Shown: positions 28,771-37,551, numbered from the stretch's first letter. The stretch is 64,000 nucleotides of DNA from Fidelibacterota bacterium (GCA_947476895.1 CANJRX010000001.1:372865-436864); one strand, 5' to 3'. The notes: a model not told the origin generated them from the letters alone. Translations and numbers: made by a program.

Positions 28771-30024
28771 ATGCCGCGTCGCGCTGCCGTGGCTTTTATC
28801 TTGCTGACAGTTTTGCTCGACGTTGTAGCCATGGGGCTGATAATCCCCGTGCTGCCGGCGATGGTCGTGCAATTTATGGCGGGCGACACGCCCGCCGCCG
28901 CCGCGATTTACGGCATCTTCGGCATCGCCTGGGCGGCGATGCAATTTCTGTTCTCGCCGCTCGCAGGCGCTTTGTCTGATCGCTTCGGCCGCCGCCCGGT
29001 GGTGTTGATTTCAAACTTCGGGCTTGGCCTCAGCTACGTGCTGATGGCGTTGGCTCCCAACCTTGTCTGGCTGTTTGTAGGCCGCATCATCGCGGGCATC
29101 ACGGCCAGCAGCATCTCAGCGGCGACCGCCTATATCGCCGATGTTGTGACACCGGAAAAACGCGCGAGCTCCTTCGGTTTGATCGGCGTTGCCTTTGGCC
29201 TTGGCTTCGTACTGGGCCCCGCTTTAGGCGGTGTGCTGGGCGCGGTCGATTTGCGATTGCCGTTTTGGACCGCCGCGGGATTGAGCTTTGCCAACGCGGT
29301 CTATGGTTTGTTCGTGCTGCCGGAATCCCTCACGCCCGAGCGCCGCCAAAGCTTTTTGTGGCGTCGCGCTAATCCGGTGGGTTCACTCATTCTCCTGCGC
29401 TGTCATCCGGAACTCTCGGGCCTGTCCATGGTGCACTTTCTCTACACCCTGGCGCACAACGTGTTCCCCAGCGTTTTTGTGCTTTACGCGGTTTACCGTT
29501 ACGGCTGGGAGGAACGCACCACCGGACTGGTCATCGCGGCTTACGGCCTTGCCAGCATCCTCGTGCAAGGTTTCCTGGTGAAGCCTTTTGTCGCGCGCTT
29601 CGGAGAGCGTATGGCGATCATGACGGGCCTCTGCTGCGCTGTTCTAGGCTTCGTGATGTACGGCGCTGCGTCCAGTGGCGCTATGTTGTGGATCGCGATT
29701 CCGGTCATGGCGTTGTGCGGCCTTTATGGCCCTGCGTCGCAAGGTCTTATGAGTCACCGCGTCAGCCCATCCGAGCAAGGCCAGCTGCAGGGCGCACTCA
29801 GCAGCATCATGGGAATTACCGGCATGGTTGGGCCGGGCGTTTTCACGCTGACCTTCGCGCACTTCATTTCACCTGAGCGCAGCGATAGCGCCTACACGCC
29901 GGGCGCACCGTTTCTTGTTGCGGCGGGATTAGTGGTGATCGCAGGGATTCTCGCTTGGCGCGTGACCCGGCCGGCAACCTTGGACGCGGCCATATCGCCA
30001 GCAACACCGCCCTTAAATACCTGA
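28771..30024 (+). CDS. MFS drug-resistance transporter (TetA/class-B-like)
   Basis: A 417-residue, 12-helix major facilitator protein. Motif A is clear between helices 2 and 3 (GALSDRFGRRPVVL), and the N-terminus (FILLTVLLDVVAMGLIIPVLP) is that of the TetA/multidrug H+-antiporter group. The ATG at 28771 is preceded by TTGGGGGGC; a TTG one codon earlier is the alternative start. The exported compound cannot be inferred, and no dedicated regulator is adjacent. Confidence 0.87.
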   Translation: MPRRAAVAFILLTVLLDVVAMGLIIPVLPAMVVQFMAGDTPAAAAIYGIFGIAWAAMQFLFSPLAGALSDRFGRRPVVLISNFGLGLSYVLMALAPNLVWLFVGRIIAGITASSISAATAYIADVVTPEKRASSFGLIGVAFGLGFVLGPALGGVLGAVDLRLPFWTAAGLSFANAVYGLFVLPESLTPERRQSFLWRRANPVGSLILLRCHPELSGLSMVHFLYTLAHNVFPSVFVLYAVYRYGWEERTTGLVIAAYGLASILVQGFLVKPFVARFGERMAIMTGLCCAVLGFVMYGAASSGAMLWIAIPVMALCGLYGPASQGLMSHRVSPSEQGQLQGALSSIMGITGMVGPGVFTLTFAHFISPERSDSAYTPGAPFLVAAGLVVIAGILAWRVTRPATLDAAISPATPPLNT

Positions 30025-30065
30025 AATTTCGCGCAAAATTTTTCCATAATATTTTAAATTCGGCC

Positions 30066-30093
30066 CTTGAAAATATGAGGGCCCTTCCCAAAT
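30066..30093 (+). promoter_or_regulatory. RpoH (sigma-32) promoter of the hsp20 gene
   Basis: CTTGAAA (30066-30072) and CCCAAAT (30087-30093) are separated by 14 nt. This is a close fit to the heat-shock consensus CTTGAAA / CCCATnT. Transcription would start near 30100 and give a leader of about 120 nt. Confidence 0.7.
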
Positions 30094-30149
30094 GGGTTGG
30101 GCAACGGATGCCTATCGGGTCCGTTGAGTTGCGGCCTCACGGCGCAGCC

Positions 30150-30218
30150 GGTGTTGAAGGACCGAGGTGGTTCTTCAGCTAAATGCGCCCTCGGTATTGC
30201 TCATTGGAGGATATCACT
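30150..30218 (+). promoter_or_regulatory. ROSE-type RNA thermometer in the hsp20 leader
   Basis: A 7-bp hairpin (ACCGAGG 30161-30167 with CCTCGGT 30189-30195) is followed by the diagnostic ROSE stem TTGCTC-ATTG-GAGGA (30197-30211). There the anti-Shine-Dalgarno TTGCT pairs with AGGA, leaving the G opposite G that is known to make ROSE heat-labile. Such elements repress small heat-shock genes at low temperature in alphaproteobacteria. Confidence 0.75.
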
Positions 30219-30674
30219 ATGCGTAGCTTTGACCTTTCCCCGCTTTTCCGTGCGTCCGTCGGTTTCGATAACCTCGCCCGCGTCTTTGACGCCGCGACCC
30301 GCCTGGACGACTCTCATTTTTCATATCCGCCGTACAACATCGCGAAAGCCGGTGAAGATGCATATCGCATCACCTTTGCCGTCGCGGGCTTCGGCGAGAA
30401 CGAACTCGACGTTAATGTTGAAAACAACACGCTCACTGTGCGCGGCAAAGTCGCGCCGGAAGGCGAAGACACTGCGTATCTTTATCGCGGCATTGCCGGA
30501 CGTTCCTTCGAGCGTAAGTTCGAACTCGCGAACCATATCCAAGTCAGCGGCGCGCGTATTGAAAAGGGCCTTTTGCACATCGACCTTAAGCGCGAAGTGC
30601 CGGAAGCCTTGAAGCCGCGTAAAGTCGCAATTACCGCCACGAAAGAGCAAACAACGCTCGCGCACGCTGCTTAA
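30219..30674 (+). CDS. Small heat shock protein, Hsp20/IbpA family
   Basis: A 151-residue alpha-crystallin-domain chaperone. The N-terminal MRSFDLSPLFRASVGFD and PPYNIAKAGEDAYRI segments match the IbpA branch, and the domain ends near RGIAGRSFERKFELANHI. ATG 30219 is preceded by GGAGG (30206-30210) inside the thermometer stem, which fixes the start. It holds unfolding proteins for refolding. RpoH promoter and ROSE element indicate heat control at two levels. Confidence 0.94.
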   Translation: MRSFDLSPLFRASVGFDNLARVFDAATRLDDSHFSYPPYNIAKAGEDAYRITFAVAGFGENELDVNVENNTLTVRGKVAPEGEDTAYLYRGIAGRSFERKFELANHIQVSGARIEKGLLHIDLKREVPEALKPRKVAITATKEQTTLAHAA

Positions 30675-30698
30675 TAAGTGGCTGCGTAAATAACAAAA

Positions 30699-30729
30699 GG
30701 GAAGCGGCGGATTTTCACCGCCGCTTCCC
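30699..30729. terminator. Long hairpin between convergent hsp20 and MBL genes
   Basis: A perfect 12-bp stem (GGGAAGCGGCGG / CCGCCGCTTCCC) with a 7-nt loop. The flanking bases (AAAAG on the left, weak T content on the right) suggest a bidirectional terminator that works better for the minus strand. Confidence 0.7.
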
Positions 30730-30823
30730 ACTGTCTTTCAGTCTCCCCGCGCCCCGCGTCCTTTTCAGATGGACCTCCTCCCGGAAGCCCCACCATCTCA
30801 GGACGTGGGCGCGGTTCTTTTTT

Positions 30824-31732
30824 TTAAGCTTTCAATGAACGATAAACGAGGCGCACGAAGTTTGTCGTGGCCTGTTCGTTGGCGCCGGCTTTCTGTTCCA
30901 GATCCTGAATAGCTTTGGCGGCGACGGCTTCGTCTTCCGTCTTGCCTTCGGCAATCAGCTTGGCGACACGGTCGCGCGCCGTGGCGAGCATGTCGCGGTA
31001 GTCCTGCACCTGGGCTTTGTTCAACAGCGGCCCATGTCCTGGGACGATCTTGGTGTCGGCGTTACTGAGTTTGAGATAGCTGTCCACGGCGGCAATGATG
31101 CCTTTGATGTTGCCGTTCACGGCCACGTCGATATTGGGATAGCGCCCGCCTAAGCTGACGATGTCGCCTGTGGCGAGCACGTTGGCGTCGGCAAAAAAGA
31201 CCGCGCTGTCGCCGTCGGTGTGAGCGTTCTTCTCGTGGATCACTTGCGCGCTACGGCCTTTCACGATGAGCACCGTGGACGGCGATGTGTAGACCTGCTT
31301 GGGAACACCACCGGGTGCAGCCGGCGCAGTCTTCGCACCTGTCAGCGCGTTGGTCGTTCCTTCGGTCAGGCGTTTGGCCACGTTGGGATGGGACACGAGC
31401 GCCGCACCTTCTTTGGCGAAGGCTTCGTTCCCGCCGGTATGGTCGCCGTGATAGTGCGTGTTGACCACAAACTTCACCGGCTGCGGCGATAAGGCCGCCA
31501 GCGCAGCTTTGATTTTGTCGTGCAGGAGCGCGAACTGCGTATCGACGAGAATGATGCCGTCGTCGCCGATGGCAGCCGTGATGTTGCCGCCCTGGCCGGT
31601 CAGCATATAGGTCTTGTGACCTAGGTCCGTGGCCTTGATCTCGACCTGAGAATAGTCGGGGGCGGTCTGCGCAAAGGCCGAACCCGAAAGAAACAGAGCC
31701 GCCGCGACGGCAGCCGCAAATGTGCGTTGCAT
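30824..31732 (-). CDS. Exported metallo-beta-lactamase-fold hydrolase
   Basis: A 302-residue protein from the ATG at 31732, giving a normal signal peptide (residues 1-21, ending SAFA). The zinc motif HYHGDH (93-98) is intact, and downstream GDSAVFF and VPGHGPLL supply the other ligands. It resembles the periplasmic SoxH/quinoprotein-associated MBL group, not true antibiotic-resistance enzymes. The substrate is unknown. The upstream leader contains a GGGCGC/GCGCCC hairpin (31753-31771). Confidence 0.85.
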   Translation of the reverse strand: MQRTFAAAVAAALFLSGSAFAQTAPDYSQVEIKATDLGHKTYMLTGQGGNITAAIGDDGIILVDTQFALLHDKIKAALAALSPQPVKFVVNTHYHGDHTGGNEAFAKEGAALVSHPNVAKRLTEGTTNALTGAKTAPAAPGGVPKQVYTSPSTVLIVKGRSAQVIHEKNAHTDGDSAVFFADANVLATGDIVSLGGRYPNIDVAVNGNIKGIIAAVDSYLKLSNADTKIVPGHGPLLNKAQVQDYRDMLATARDRVAKLIAEGKTEDEAVAAKAIQDLEQKAGANEQATTNFVRLVYRSLKA

Positions 31733-31882
31733 GGTTTTTTCCCTTCCTGATAGGGCGCTGATTTTGCGCCCCCGCGCGCCAAGACACAATGTCCGCAAAA
31801 CACCACCGCAGGTGCGAACAATTTCCAGGACACAGCGTTTATCCCCCGACAGTTCTATAACCCGATCAGCGGAGGCTCCATC

Positions 31883-32086
31883 ATGAGTGACAATGTAAAC
31901 GGCGGCGGCGGCGGTCTGTATTTTGTCGTAGGCGGCTTGGCCGTGGTAGTTTTGGGCTTGGTTCTCTATTTCGGCGGTTTCGTCGGCGGTCCCCACAGCG
32001 TGAGTTCGAGCTCAACCACCGTTGAGCGCACTGTAACGCCCGACTCCGCCTCCACGACCACAACGACGACAAAAACCGCACCCTAA
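31883..32086 (+). CDS. Small single-span membrane protein with Ser/Thr tail
   Basis: A 67-residue protein with a glycine-rich start (about 6-11), one transmembrane helix (about 12-34) and a Ser/Thr-rich, low-complexity tail. CGGAGG precedes the ATG by 7 nt, and a strong terminator follows, so it is a genuine independent gene. I do not recognise a family. Function is unknown. Confidence 0.72.
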   Translation: MSDNVNGGGGGLYFVVGGLAVVVLGLVLYFGGFVGGPHSVSSSSTTVERTVTPDSASTTTTTTKTAP

Positions 32087-32112
32087 CTTTTCGCGGCTTT
32101 ACGGCAATCCTT

Positions 32113-32151
32113 AAGTCCCGCGCCCGTGTAACGGCGCGGGACTTCGTTTTT
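32113..32151 (+). terminator. Terminator after the small membrane protein gene
   Basis: A perfect 12-bp stem AAGTCCCGCGCC / GGCGCGGGACTT, then CGTTTTTG. It isolates the small gene from the transporter that follows. Confidence 0.9.
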
Positions 32152-32212
32152 GCGAAGCCCTAAGATGATCCCCAGGGGACGGCCCGCCGGTAAAGCGGGC
32201 ATGGGGGGGTTC

Positions 32213-33634
32213 ATGAAATATCCTGCGACTGGTGATTCTTTCATCGCGCGCATCGCTGTGCGCAGCTGCGCCTGGTGCGAACGCTGGGTGCCTGACGCCT
32301 ATACCGTGGTGGTTCTGGTGGTCGCTGCCGTCGCTGCCGGTGCGCTGGCGCTGGGCGCTGGCCCTGTAACGGTCGCCAAAAGTTTCGGGGATGGTTTCTG
32401 GAGCCTGATCCCCTTCACGATGCAGATGACCTTCATCATCATCGGCGGGTATGTAACAGCCGACTCGCCGCCGGTGGCAAAGCTCATCCAGCGCGTCGCG
32501 GCGATTCCCAAAACACCGCGTGGCGCGATTGTGTTAGTAGCGGTTTCAAGCATGGCGCTGGCGCTCATTCACTGGGGGCTGTGCCTGGTGGTCGCGAGCT
32601 TGCTTGCGCGCACGCTTGCGCAGCGCAGCGATCTCAAAATGGATTACCGCGCGGCCGGTGCGGCGGCCTATCTCGGCAATGGATCGGTCTGGGCTTTAGG
32701 TTTGTCGTCTTCCGCTGCTCAGCTGCAGGCCAATCCCGCCAGCATGCCGCCCAACATGCTTGCGGTGACAGGCGTGATCCCCTTCAGCGAAACAATTTTC
32801 CTGTGGCAGTCGATGGTGTTGGCCGCTGTTGTAATCGTCGCGTCCACCTGGACCACGTGGTCGACCGCGCCAGACGCAGCACATACGCGCACCGCGCAGG
32901 ACATGGGCGTGGATGTGCATCAACAACTGCGCGCACCTCTGGTCCGTACGCGCCCCGGCGAGTGGCTGGAGTTCAGCCCGTTGCTGACGATCTTCGTCCT
33001 CGCCATGGCCGTGGTGTGGTTGATCGATCAAATCGCGCGCAACGGCGTGATGCTCACGATCTCCAGCCTCAACAACTACAACTTCATTTTCTTGATGACG
33101 GGCTTGGCCCTCCATTGGCGACCGCGCCGCTTTTTGGATTCCGCCGCGCGCAGCATGAGCAGCGTTGCCGGTGTCTTGATTCAGTTTCCTATGTTGGGCG
33201 CGATCTCGATGATGATGACCGGCGCAAAGAACGCCGAAGGCGAAACCGTGGCCGGTGTGCTCGCGCGCCTGTTCAGCGAATATGCAGCCGGCCCGGCCTT
33301 CGCATTTGTGGTGGGAATTTATTCGGCTTTCCTGGGTCTCCTGGTGCCGTCGGGCGGCGGCAAGTGGGTGATCGAAGCGCCCTACGTCATGCAGGCCGCC
33401 AATGAAATGCAGTACCACCTGGGTTGGACGGTACAGATTTATAACGCCGCCGAAGCGCTGCCGAACCTGATCAATGCCTTTTGGATGCTGCCGGTCCTGG
33501 GCATCCTGGGCTTAAAAGCCCGTGAGCTGATTGGCTTCACCTTTGTACAACTCATGGTCAACCTGCCGGTTGTGCTCGTGCTTTTATGGCTGCTCGGTAT
33601 GACGTTGAATTACCATCCGCCGGTTATGCCGTAA
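32213..33634 (+). CDS. Short-chain fatty acid transporter, AtoE family
   Basis: A 473-residue membrane protein (about 10-12 helices) from the ATG at 32213, after a G-rich ribosome binding site. VPSGGGKWVIEAPYVM, QYHLGWTVQIYNAAEALPNLINAFWMLPVLGI and SFGDGFWSLIPFTMQM are typical of AtoE-type acetoacetate/short-chain fatty acid carriers. It is 43 nt upstream of the aldolase/dehydrogenase fusion, suggesting one unit that imports and processes a small organic acid or hydroxy compound (inference). Confidence 0.83.
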   Translation: MKYPATGDSFIARIAVRSCAWCERWVPDAYTVVVLVVAAVAAGALALGAGPVTVAKSFGDGFWSLIPFTMQMTFIIIGGYVTADSPPVAKLIQRVAAIPKTPRGAIVLVAVSSMALALIHWGLCLVVASLLARTLAQRSDLKMDYRAAGAAAYLGNGSVWALGLSSSAAQLQANPASMPPNMLAVTGVIPFSETIFLWQSMVLAAVVIVASTWTTWSTAPDAAHTRTAQDMGVDVHQQLRAPLVRTRPGEWLEFSPLLTIFVLAMAVVWLIDQIARNGVMLTISSLNNYNFIFLMTGLALHWRPRRFLDSAARSMSSVAGVLIQFPMLGAISMMMTGAKNAEGETVAGVLARLFSEYAAGPAFAFVVGIYSAFLGLLVPSGGGKWVIEAPYVMQAANEMQYHLGWTVQIYNAAEALPNLINAFWMLPVLGILGLKARELIGFTFVQLMVNLPVVLVLLWLLGMTLNYHPPVMP

Positions 33635-33677
33635 CAGCCTGTTGCCCTAAACCGGCAAGTCGGCGTATCAACGCTTC

Positions 33678-35723
33678 ATGAAAAGCAAGTGGTCCGACGA
33701 AGACGCTAACCGCACCATCGCGCGCTATGCCCAGCAGGGCGTGAACGCCGATATCGCCCTCCGGGTTTATACCTCGCAGCTTTTAGGCCGTGATCCCGCA
33801 CTGGTCTTGCATGGCGGCGGTAACACCTCGGTCAAAACAAGCGTACCTGATCATCTGGGCCGTCCGACCAACGTGTTGTGCGTAAAGGGCTCCGGCTGGG
33901 ACATGGCCGAGATCGAGCCGGCTGGCTTGCCCGCCGTGCGTTTGGAGCCGATTGTTGAGTTGCGCGCCCTCGCCAAATTATCCGACGAAGACATGGTCAA
34001 TCTTCAGCGCGTCAATCTATTGGATTCAGCCGCGCCGAATCCCTCCGTCGAAACTTTGTTGCACGCGTTCTTGCCGCATAAATTTATTGATCACACGCAC
34101 TCCACCGCAGTGCTGGCGGTCAGCGATCAGCCGGACGGCGATGCGTTGTGCCGCGAGGTTTATGGCAAGCGCATGGGCCACGTGCCGTACATCATGCCGG
34201 GCTTCCTGCTCGCCAAACGCGCTGCCGAAGTGTTTGAGGAAGATCCCTCCGTCGAAGGCCTGATCCTCGAAAAGCACGGCATTTTCACCTTCGGCGACAC
34301 GGCCAAACAAGCTTACGAGCGCATGATCGACAAGGTCACGCTGGCCGAAGATCGTTTGCAGAAAGGCCGTAAGGCCGTGTTTGCGCCCGCGGCGTTGCCA
34401 AAGACCCTTGCGCTCGCTTCGGCTATTGCACCCATCTTGCGCGGTCTCGCGGCGCACTGCGATGGCAAGAAGCTGCATCGCATGGTGTTTGATTTCCGCA
34501 GCAACCCCGCGATTCTCAATTACGTAAACGGCAAAGACCTCGCGCGCTATGCCCAGGTCGGCGTGGTCACGCCCGATCACACCATCCGCACGAAGAACAC
34601 GCCGCTGATCGTGCCGGCACCTGATGCCGAAAATATCGCGGCCTTCCGCGATGGTGCAGCTAAGGCGTTTGCAGAATTCACAGCGCGCTATCACGATTAT
34701 TTCCGCCGCAACAATGCGCACCAGGACCCCAAGAAGGTGGAACTGGATGCGGTGCCGCGCGTCATTCTTGTGCCGGGTGTTGGTTTATTCGGCGTGGGCG
34801 CCAGCAAGTCTGCGGCGAAGATCGCGTCCGACATCGCCGAGAATACCATTCAGACCATCACCGACGCTGAAGCCATCGGCTGCTATGAATGCCTGAGTGA
34901 AGGCGATCTGTTCGATATGGAATATTGGTCGCTCGAGCAGGCCAAACTCGGCAAAGGCAAAGAAGCCAAGCTCGCGCGGCACGTTGTCGTCGTCACCGGC
35001 GGGGCCGGCGGCATCGGCCAGGCCACGGCGCAAGCGTTCAAACGCAAAGGCGCTGAAGTCGCTATCCTCGATCTCGCGGGCGATGCACTTACCGCCGCAG
35101 CAAAACTGCTGAAGTGCGCCGCTGTACCTTGCGATGTGACCGACGCGGCTGCTGTGAAAACCGCGTTCGCCAAAGTCGCCGAGACGTTCGGCGGCGTGGA
35201 CATCGTTGTCTCCAATGCTGGCAAAGCCTGGCAGGGCAAGATCGGCACAGTCGACGAGCAAACCATTCGCGATAGCTTCGAGCTTAATTTCTACGGCCAT
35301 CAGCGCGTGGCGCAGGCGGCCGTTGAGGTCATGAGCAAGCAAGGCTTCGGCGGCGTGCTGTTGTTCAACGTCTCTAAGCAGGCGCTCAACCCCGGTCCCA
35401 ACTTCGGACCCTACGGCTTGCCGAAAGCCGCAGCCCTCGCACTCATGCGCCAGTACGCCATCGATCACGGCGCTGAAGGCATTCGCGCCAACGCAGTCAA
35501 TGCCGACCGCATTCGCTCAGGTCTGCTCACGGACAGCATGATCGCCGAGCGCTCAAAGGCGCGCGGTCTGACCGAGCAGGATTATATGGGTGGAAATTTG
35601 TTGGCCCGCGAAGTCACGGCCGACGATGTGGCCCAAGCCTTTGTGAATATGGCGCTGGCGGACAAAACCACCGGCGCCATTCTCACCGTCGACGGCGGCA
35701 ATATCGCCGCCGCCCCGCGTTAG
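33678..35723 (+). CDS. Bifunctional class II aldolase / short-chain dehydrogenase
   Basis: A 681-residue fusion. Residues about 1-430 are a RhaD/FucA-type class II aldolase domain with LHGGGNTSVKT (44-54) and the zinc pair in DHTHSTA (H139, H141). Residues about 435-681 are an SDR domain with the TGGAGGIGQATA nucleotide motif, SNAGKAW and catalytic YGLPK. The fusion is known from rhamnose or fucose and other hydroxy-acid pathways. Here no sugar kinase or isomerase is nearby, so the substrate is open. Confidence 0.88.
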   Translation: MKSKWSDEDANRTIARYAQQGVNADIALRVYTSQLLGRDPALVLHGGGNTSVKTSVPDHLGRPTNVLCVKGSGWDMAEIEPAGLPAVRLEPIVELRALAKLSDEDMVNLQRVNLLDSAAPNPSVETLLHAFLPHKFIDHTHSTAVLAVSDQPDGDALCREVYGKRMGHVPYIMPGFLLAKRAAEVFEEDPSVEGLILEKHGIFTFGDTAKQAYERMIDKVTLAEDRLQKGRKAVFAPAALPKTLALASAIAPILRGLAAHCDGKKLHRMVFDFRSNPAILNYVNGKDLARYAQVGVVTPDHTIRTKNTPLIVPAPDAENIAAFRDGAAKAFAEFTARYHDYFRRNNAHQDPKKVELDAVPRVILVPGVGLFGVGASKSAAKIASDIAENTIQTITDAEAIGCYECLSEGDLFDMEYWSLEQAKLGKGKEAKLARHVVVVTGGAGGIGQATAQAFKRKGAEVAILDLAGDALTAAAKLLKCAAVPCDVTDAAAVKTAFAKVAETFGGVDIVVSNAGKAWQGKIGTVDEQTIRDSFELNFYGHQRVAQAAVEVMSKQGFGGVLLFNVSKQALNPGPNFGPYGLPKAAALALMRQYAIDHGAEGIRANAVNADRIRSGLLTDSMIAERSKARGLTEQDYMGGNLLAREVTADDVAQAFVNMALADKTTGAILTVDGGNIAAAPR

Positions 35724-35729
35724 AAATAT

Positions 35730-36527
35730 CTAGTCTTTCGAAGCAGGCTTCAGGCCGCTCGCTTCAATGGCCTTATATGCCTTGGGCGATGCCAGATAGG
35801 CGATCAGCGCTTTGCCGGCGTCGGGCGATTTCGAGTTTGCCGAAATGCCCGCCGAGAACACCGTCAACAGCTGCACCTGTTCAGGAATCAGGCCGACGAT
35901 GTCGATGCCATGCACCGCCTTCAGTTCGCTCAGCTGCTGGAAGCCGATCTGGTTTGTGCCTTCGGCGACACTTTCGCCAACGGGCGTGGCTTCTACTTTG
36001 TGAGCCTTAGTAGCCATTTCCGCCTCGATGCCCATTTTTTTGAACATGGTGGTCGAGATGTATACGCCGCTGGAGCTATCCGAGTAGCCGATGGATTTTG
36101 CATTCAGCAGAGTCTTCTTGAAGGCGTCCATCGACGAGATGTCGGGTTTCGGCGCGCCCTGCTTCACGGCCATCGCGATATAGGAATGCACCAGATCAGT
36201 CTGGCTGCCGGCAACCGCCAGCTTCTTCTCAACCAATGAGTCGAGCGCGCTGCGCGCCATGATCACCACATCGGCGGTTTCGCCGCGGCTCAAACGGTTC
36301 GGAATCGCTTGCGGCGTCGCGCCCATGGAAGGGCCGCTGACGTAAACGAGTTTGTGACCCGTCTGCTTTTCGAAATCTTCTTTGACCTTGTCATAGACGG
36401 GCGTGAACGCGCCCGAAATCATGACGGTCACTTCAGCAGCGGCGGCGACACCGCGCGCGCCAATGGCCAGCATCAGTCCTGCGGCGATCGTTAGTACAAA
36501 CCGGCGCGATACAAAATATTTACTCAC
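35730..36527 (-). CDS. ModA-like periplasmic substrate-binding protein (orphan)
   Basis: A 265-residue protein with an N-terminal signal peptide (residues about 1-30) and the type 2 periplasmic-binding fold of the molybdate group (MISGAFTPVYDKVKEDFEKQTGH; GETADVVIMARSALD; GYSDSSSGVYIST). No ABC permease or ATPase is adjacent, and Mo-binding residues cannot be verified by eye. Homologues without transporters are common and their ligand is uncertain. It is preceded on the same strand by a GNAT gene 12 nt away. Confidence 0.8.
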   Translation of the reverse strand: MSKYFVSRRFVLTIAAGLMLAIGARGVAAAAEVTVMISGAFTPVYDKVKEDFEKQTGHKLVYVSGPSMGATPQAIPNRLSRGETADVVIMARSALDSLVEKKLAVAGSQTDLVHSYIAMAVKQGAPKPDISSMDAFKKTLLNAKSIGYSDSSSGVYISTTMFKKMGIEAEMATKAHKVEATPVGESVAEGTNQIGFQQLSELKAVHGIDIVGLIPEQVQLLTVFSAGISANSKSPDAGKALIAYLASPKAYKAIEASGLKPASKD

Positions 36528-36539
36528 GGTATCCTCCCA

Positions 36540-37037
36540 TTAGATCTGCAACGTTTTGCTCAATATCAGGCTGCGATAGGTTTTGCCGTCCCATTGAACG
36601 CTATCGACCGGCCTATATCCTCGTCGACTATACCACTGAACCAGATGAAGGGCGCTCTCAGAAGTATCCAGGGCCAGCTCCCGGGCGCCCAAAGCCAAAG
36701 CGCGATTTTCCGCCAATTCCATTAAGCGGCCGCCGATTCCCCCGCGCTGCACTGCGGGTAAAACACAGAATTGCCCAAGACCCGCCACAAAATCCTGATC
36801 GTACCAAAAACAGCCTGTCGGATGTCTGCGCACCAGGATCGTGCCCACGATCTGTGCGCCATCCATCGCCACATAACATTCCCCGCTCGCAATCCGCTCA
36901 CGCGTGACGTCTTCAGAGTGGTCGACGGCGGTGTAGTTAAGCCCCAGCTTATCAAGCGCCGCATAAGCCGCGTGCAGAAGCGCGGTCAGCTCGGCCACAG
37001 AATCTGTCGGGGCTAAGGCGCGAAGGAGAATCGTCAC
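36540..37037 (-). CDS. GNAT family N-acetyltransferase
   Basis: About 165 residues, with a GTG start at 37037. The reading frame continues further upstream but only through the tRNA-Leu gene, so that part is not coding. GNAT hallmarks: the acetyl-CoA loop VQRGGIGGRLMELAE and the final WYSRRGYRPVDS. The substrate is unknown. No Shine-Dalgarno is evident near 37037, so the exact start is uncertain. Confidence 0.78.
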   Translation of the reverse strand: MTILLRALAPTDSVAELTALLHAAYAALDKLGLNYTAVDHSEDVTRERIASGECYVAMDGAQIVGTILVRRHPTGCFWYDQDFVAGLGQFCVLPAVQRGGIGGRLMELAENRALALGARELALDTSESALHLVQWYSRRGYRPVDSVQWDGKTYRSLILSKTLQI

Positions 37038-37057
37038 GACGCTTTTTTCATTAAAGT

Positions 37058-37148
37058 TGGTGCCCGCTCCCGGACTTGAACCGGGACGCCACGATGAAGC
37101 GGCTACGGATTTTAAGTCCGTTGCGTCTACCAATTTCGCCAAGCGGGC
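37058..37148 (-). tRNA. tRNA-Leu (anticodon TAA), CCA encoded
   Basis: On the minus strand the acceptor stem GCCCGCT / AGCGGGC, the D arm with TTGGTAGACGC, the anticodon stem ACGGA-CTTAAAA-TCCGT (anticodon TAA), a long variable arm (GCCGC/GTGGC) and the T arm CCCGG-TTCAAGT-CCGGG all fold. The long variable arm confirms a class II tRNA. CCA is encoded at 37058-37060. Confidence 0.95.
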
Positions 37149-37222
37149 ACACGAGGAAGTCATCTGGGTAGCGCGGGCACACCCTAACGGCAGGGCGGCG
37201 GAAGGGCAACGGCTGTGGCGCG

Positions 37223-37462
37223 TTACCGGCTGTCAACCCATTTCAAAGCGCACTCAGGGCCATTGTTCAAATCGCATTTGATTGTCATGCGTGGCAGCGC
37301 CCTTTGCAGATTCCCCTTGGCATAATAATCCATGTCGAAATCGACAATTTTGACGCTGATCGGGCCGTCGGCCCGCGCGGGCTTTGACAGCTGCGTCGAT
37401 ACAAGATCAATCACCAGGCACACGGAGATAACATTGAGGACAGTTTTCGAATACTTATCCAT
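37223..37462 (-). CDS. Small hypothetical exported or anchored protein
   Basis: A 79-residue protein from the ATG at 37462, with AAAGGGG eight nt upstream deciding the start. The N-terminus (SKTVLNVISVCLVIDLVS) is a signal peptide or anchor, followed by a small domain with two cysteines (IKCDLNNGPECALKW) that could form a disulfide. I do not recognise a family. Confidence 0.6.
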   Translation of the reverse strand: MDKYSKTVLNVISVCLVIDLVSTQLSKPARADGPISVKIVDFDMDYYAKGNLQRALPRMTIKCDLNNGPECALKWVDSR

Positions 37463-37551
37463 GATCGATGCCCCTTTACGCTGTTGAGGCACACATCTTC
37501 AACTGCCGCTGTGGCAAATCTACGGCGTTATCGCGGCGGCCGTGAAGCAAT

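Noticed and set aside
37038-37163. N-terminal extension of the GNAT gene into the tRNA region
   Set aside because: The extra 42 codons are the tRNA-Leu sequence read through; a GNAT start at the GTG at 37037 is more sensible.
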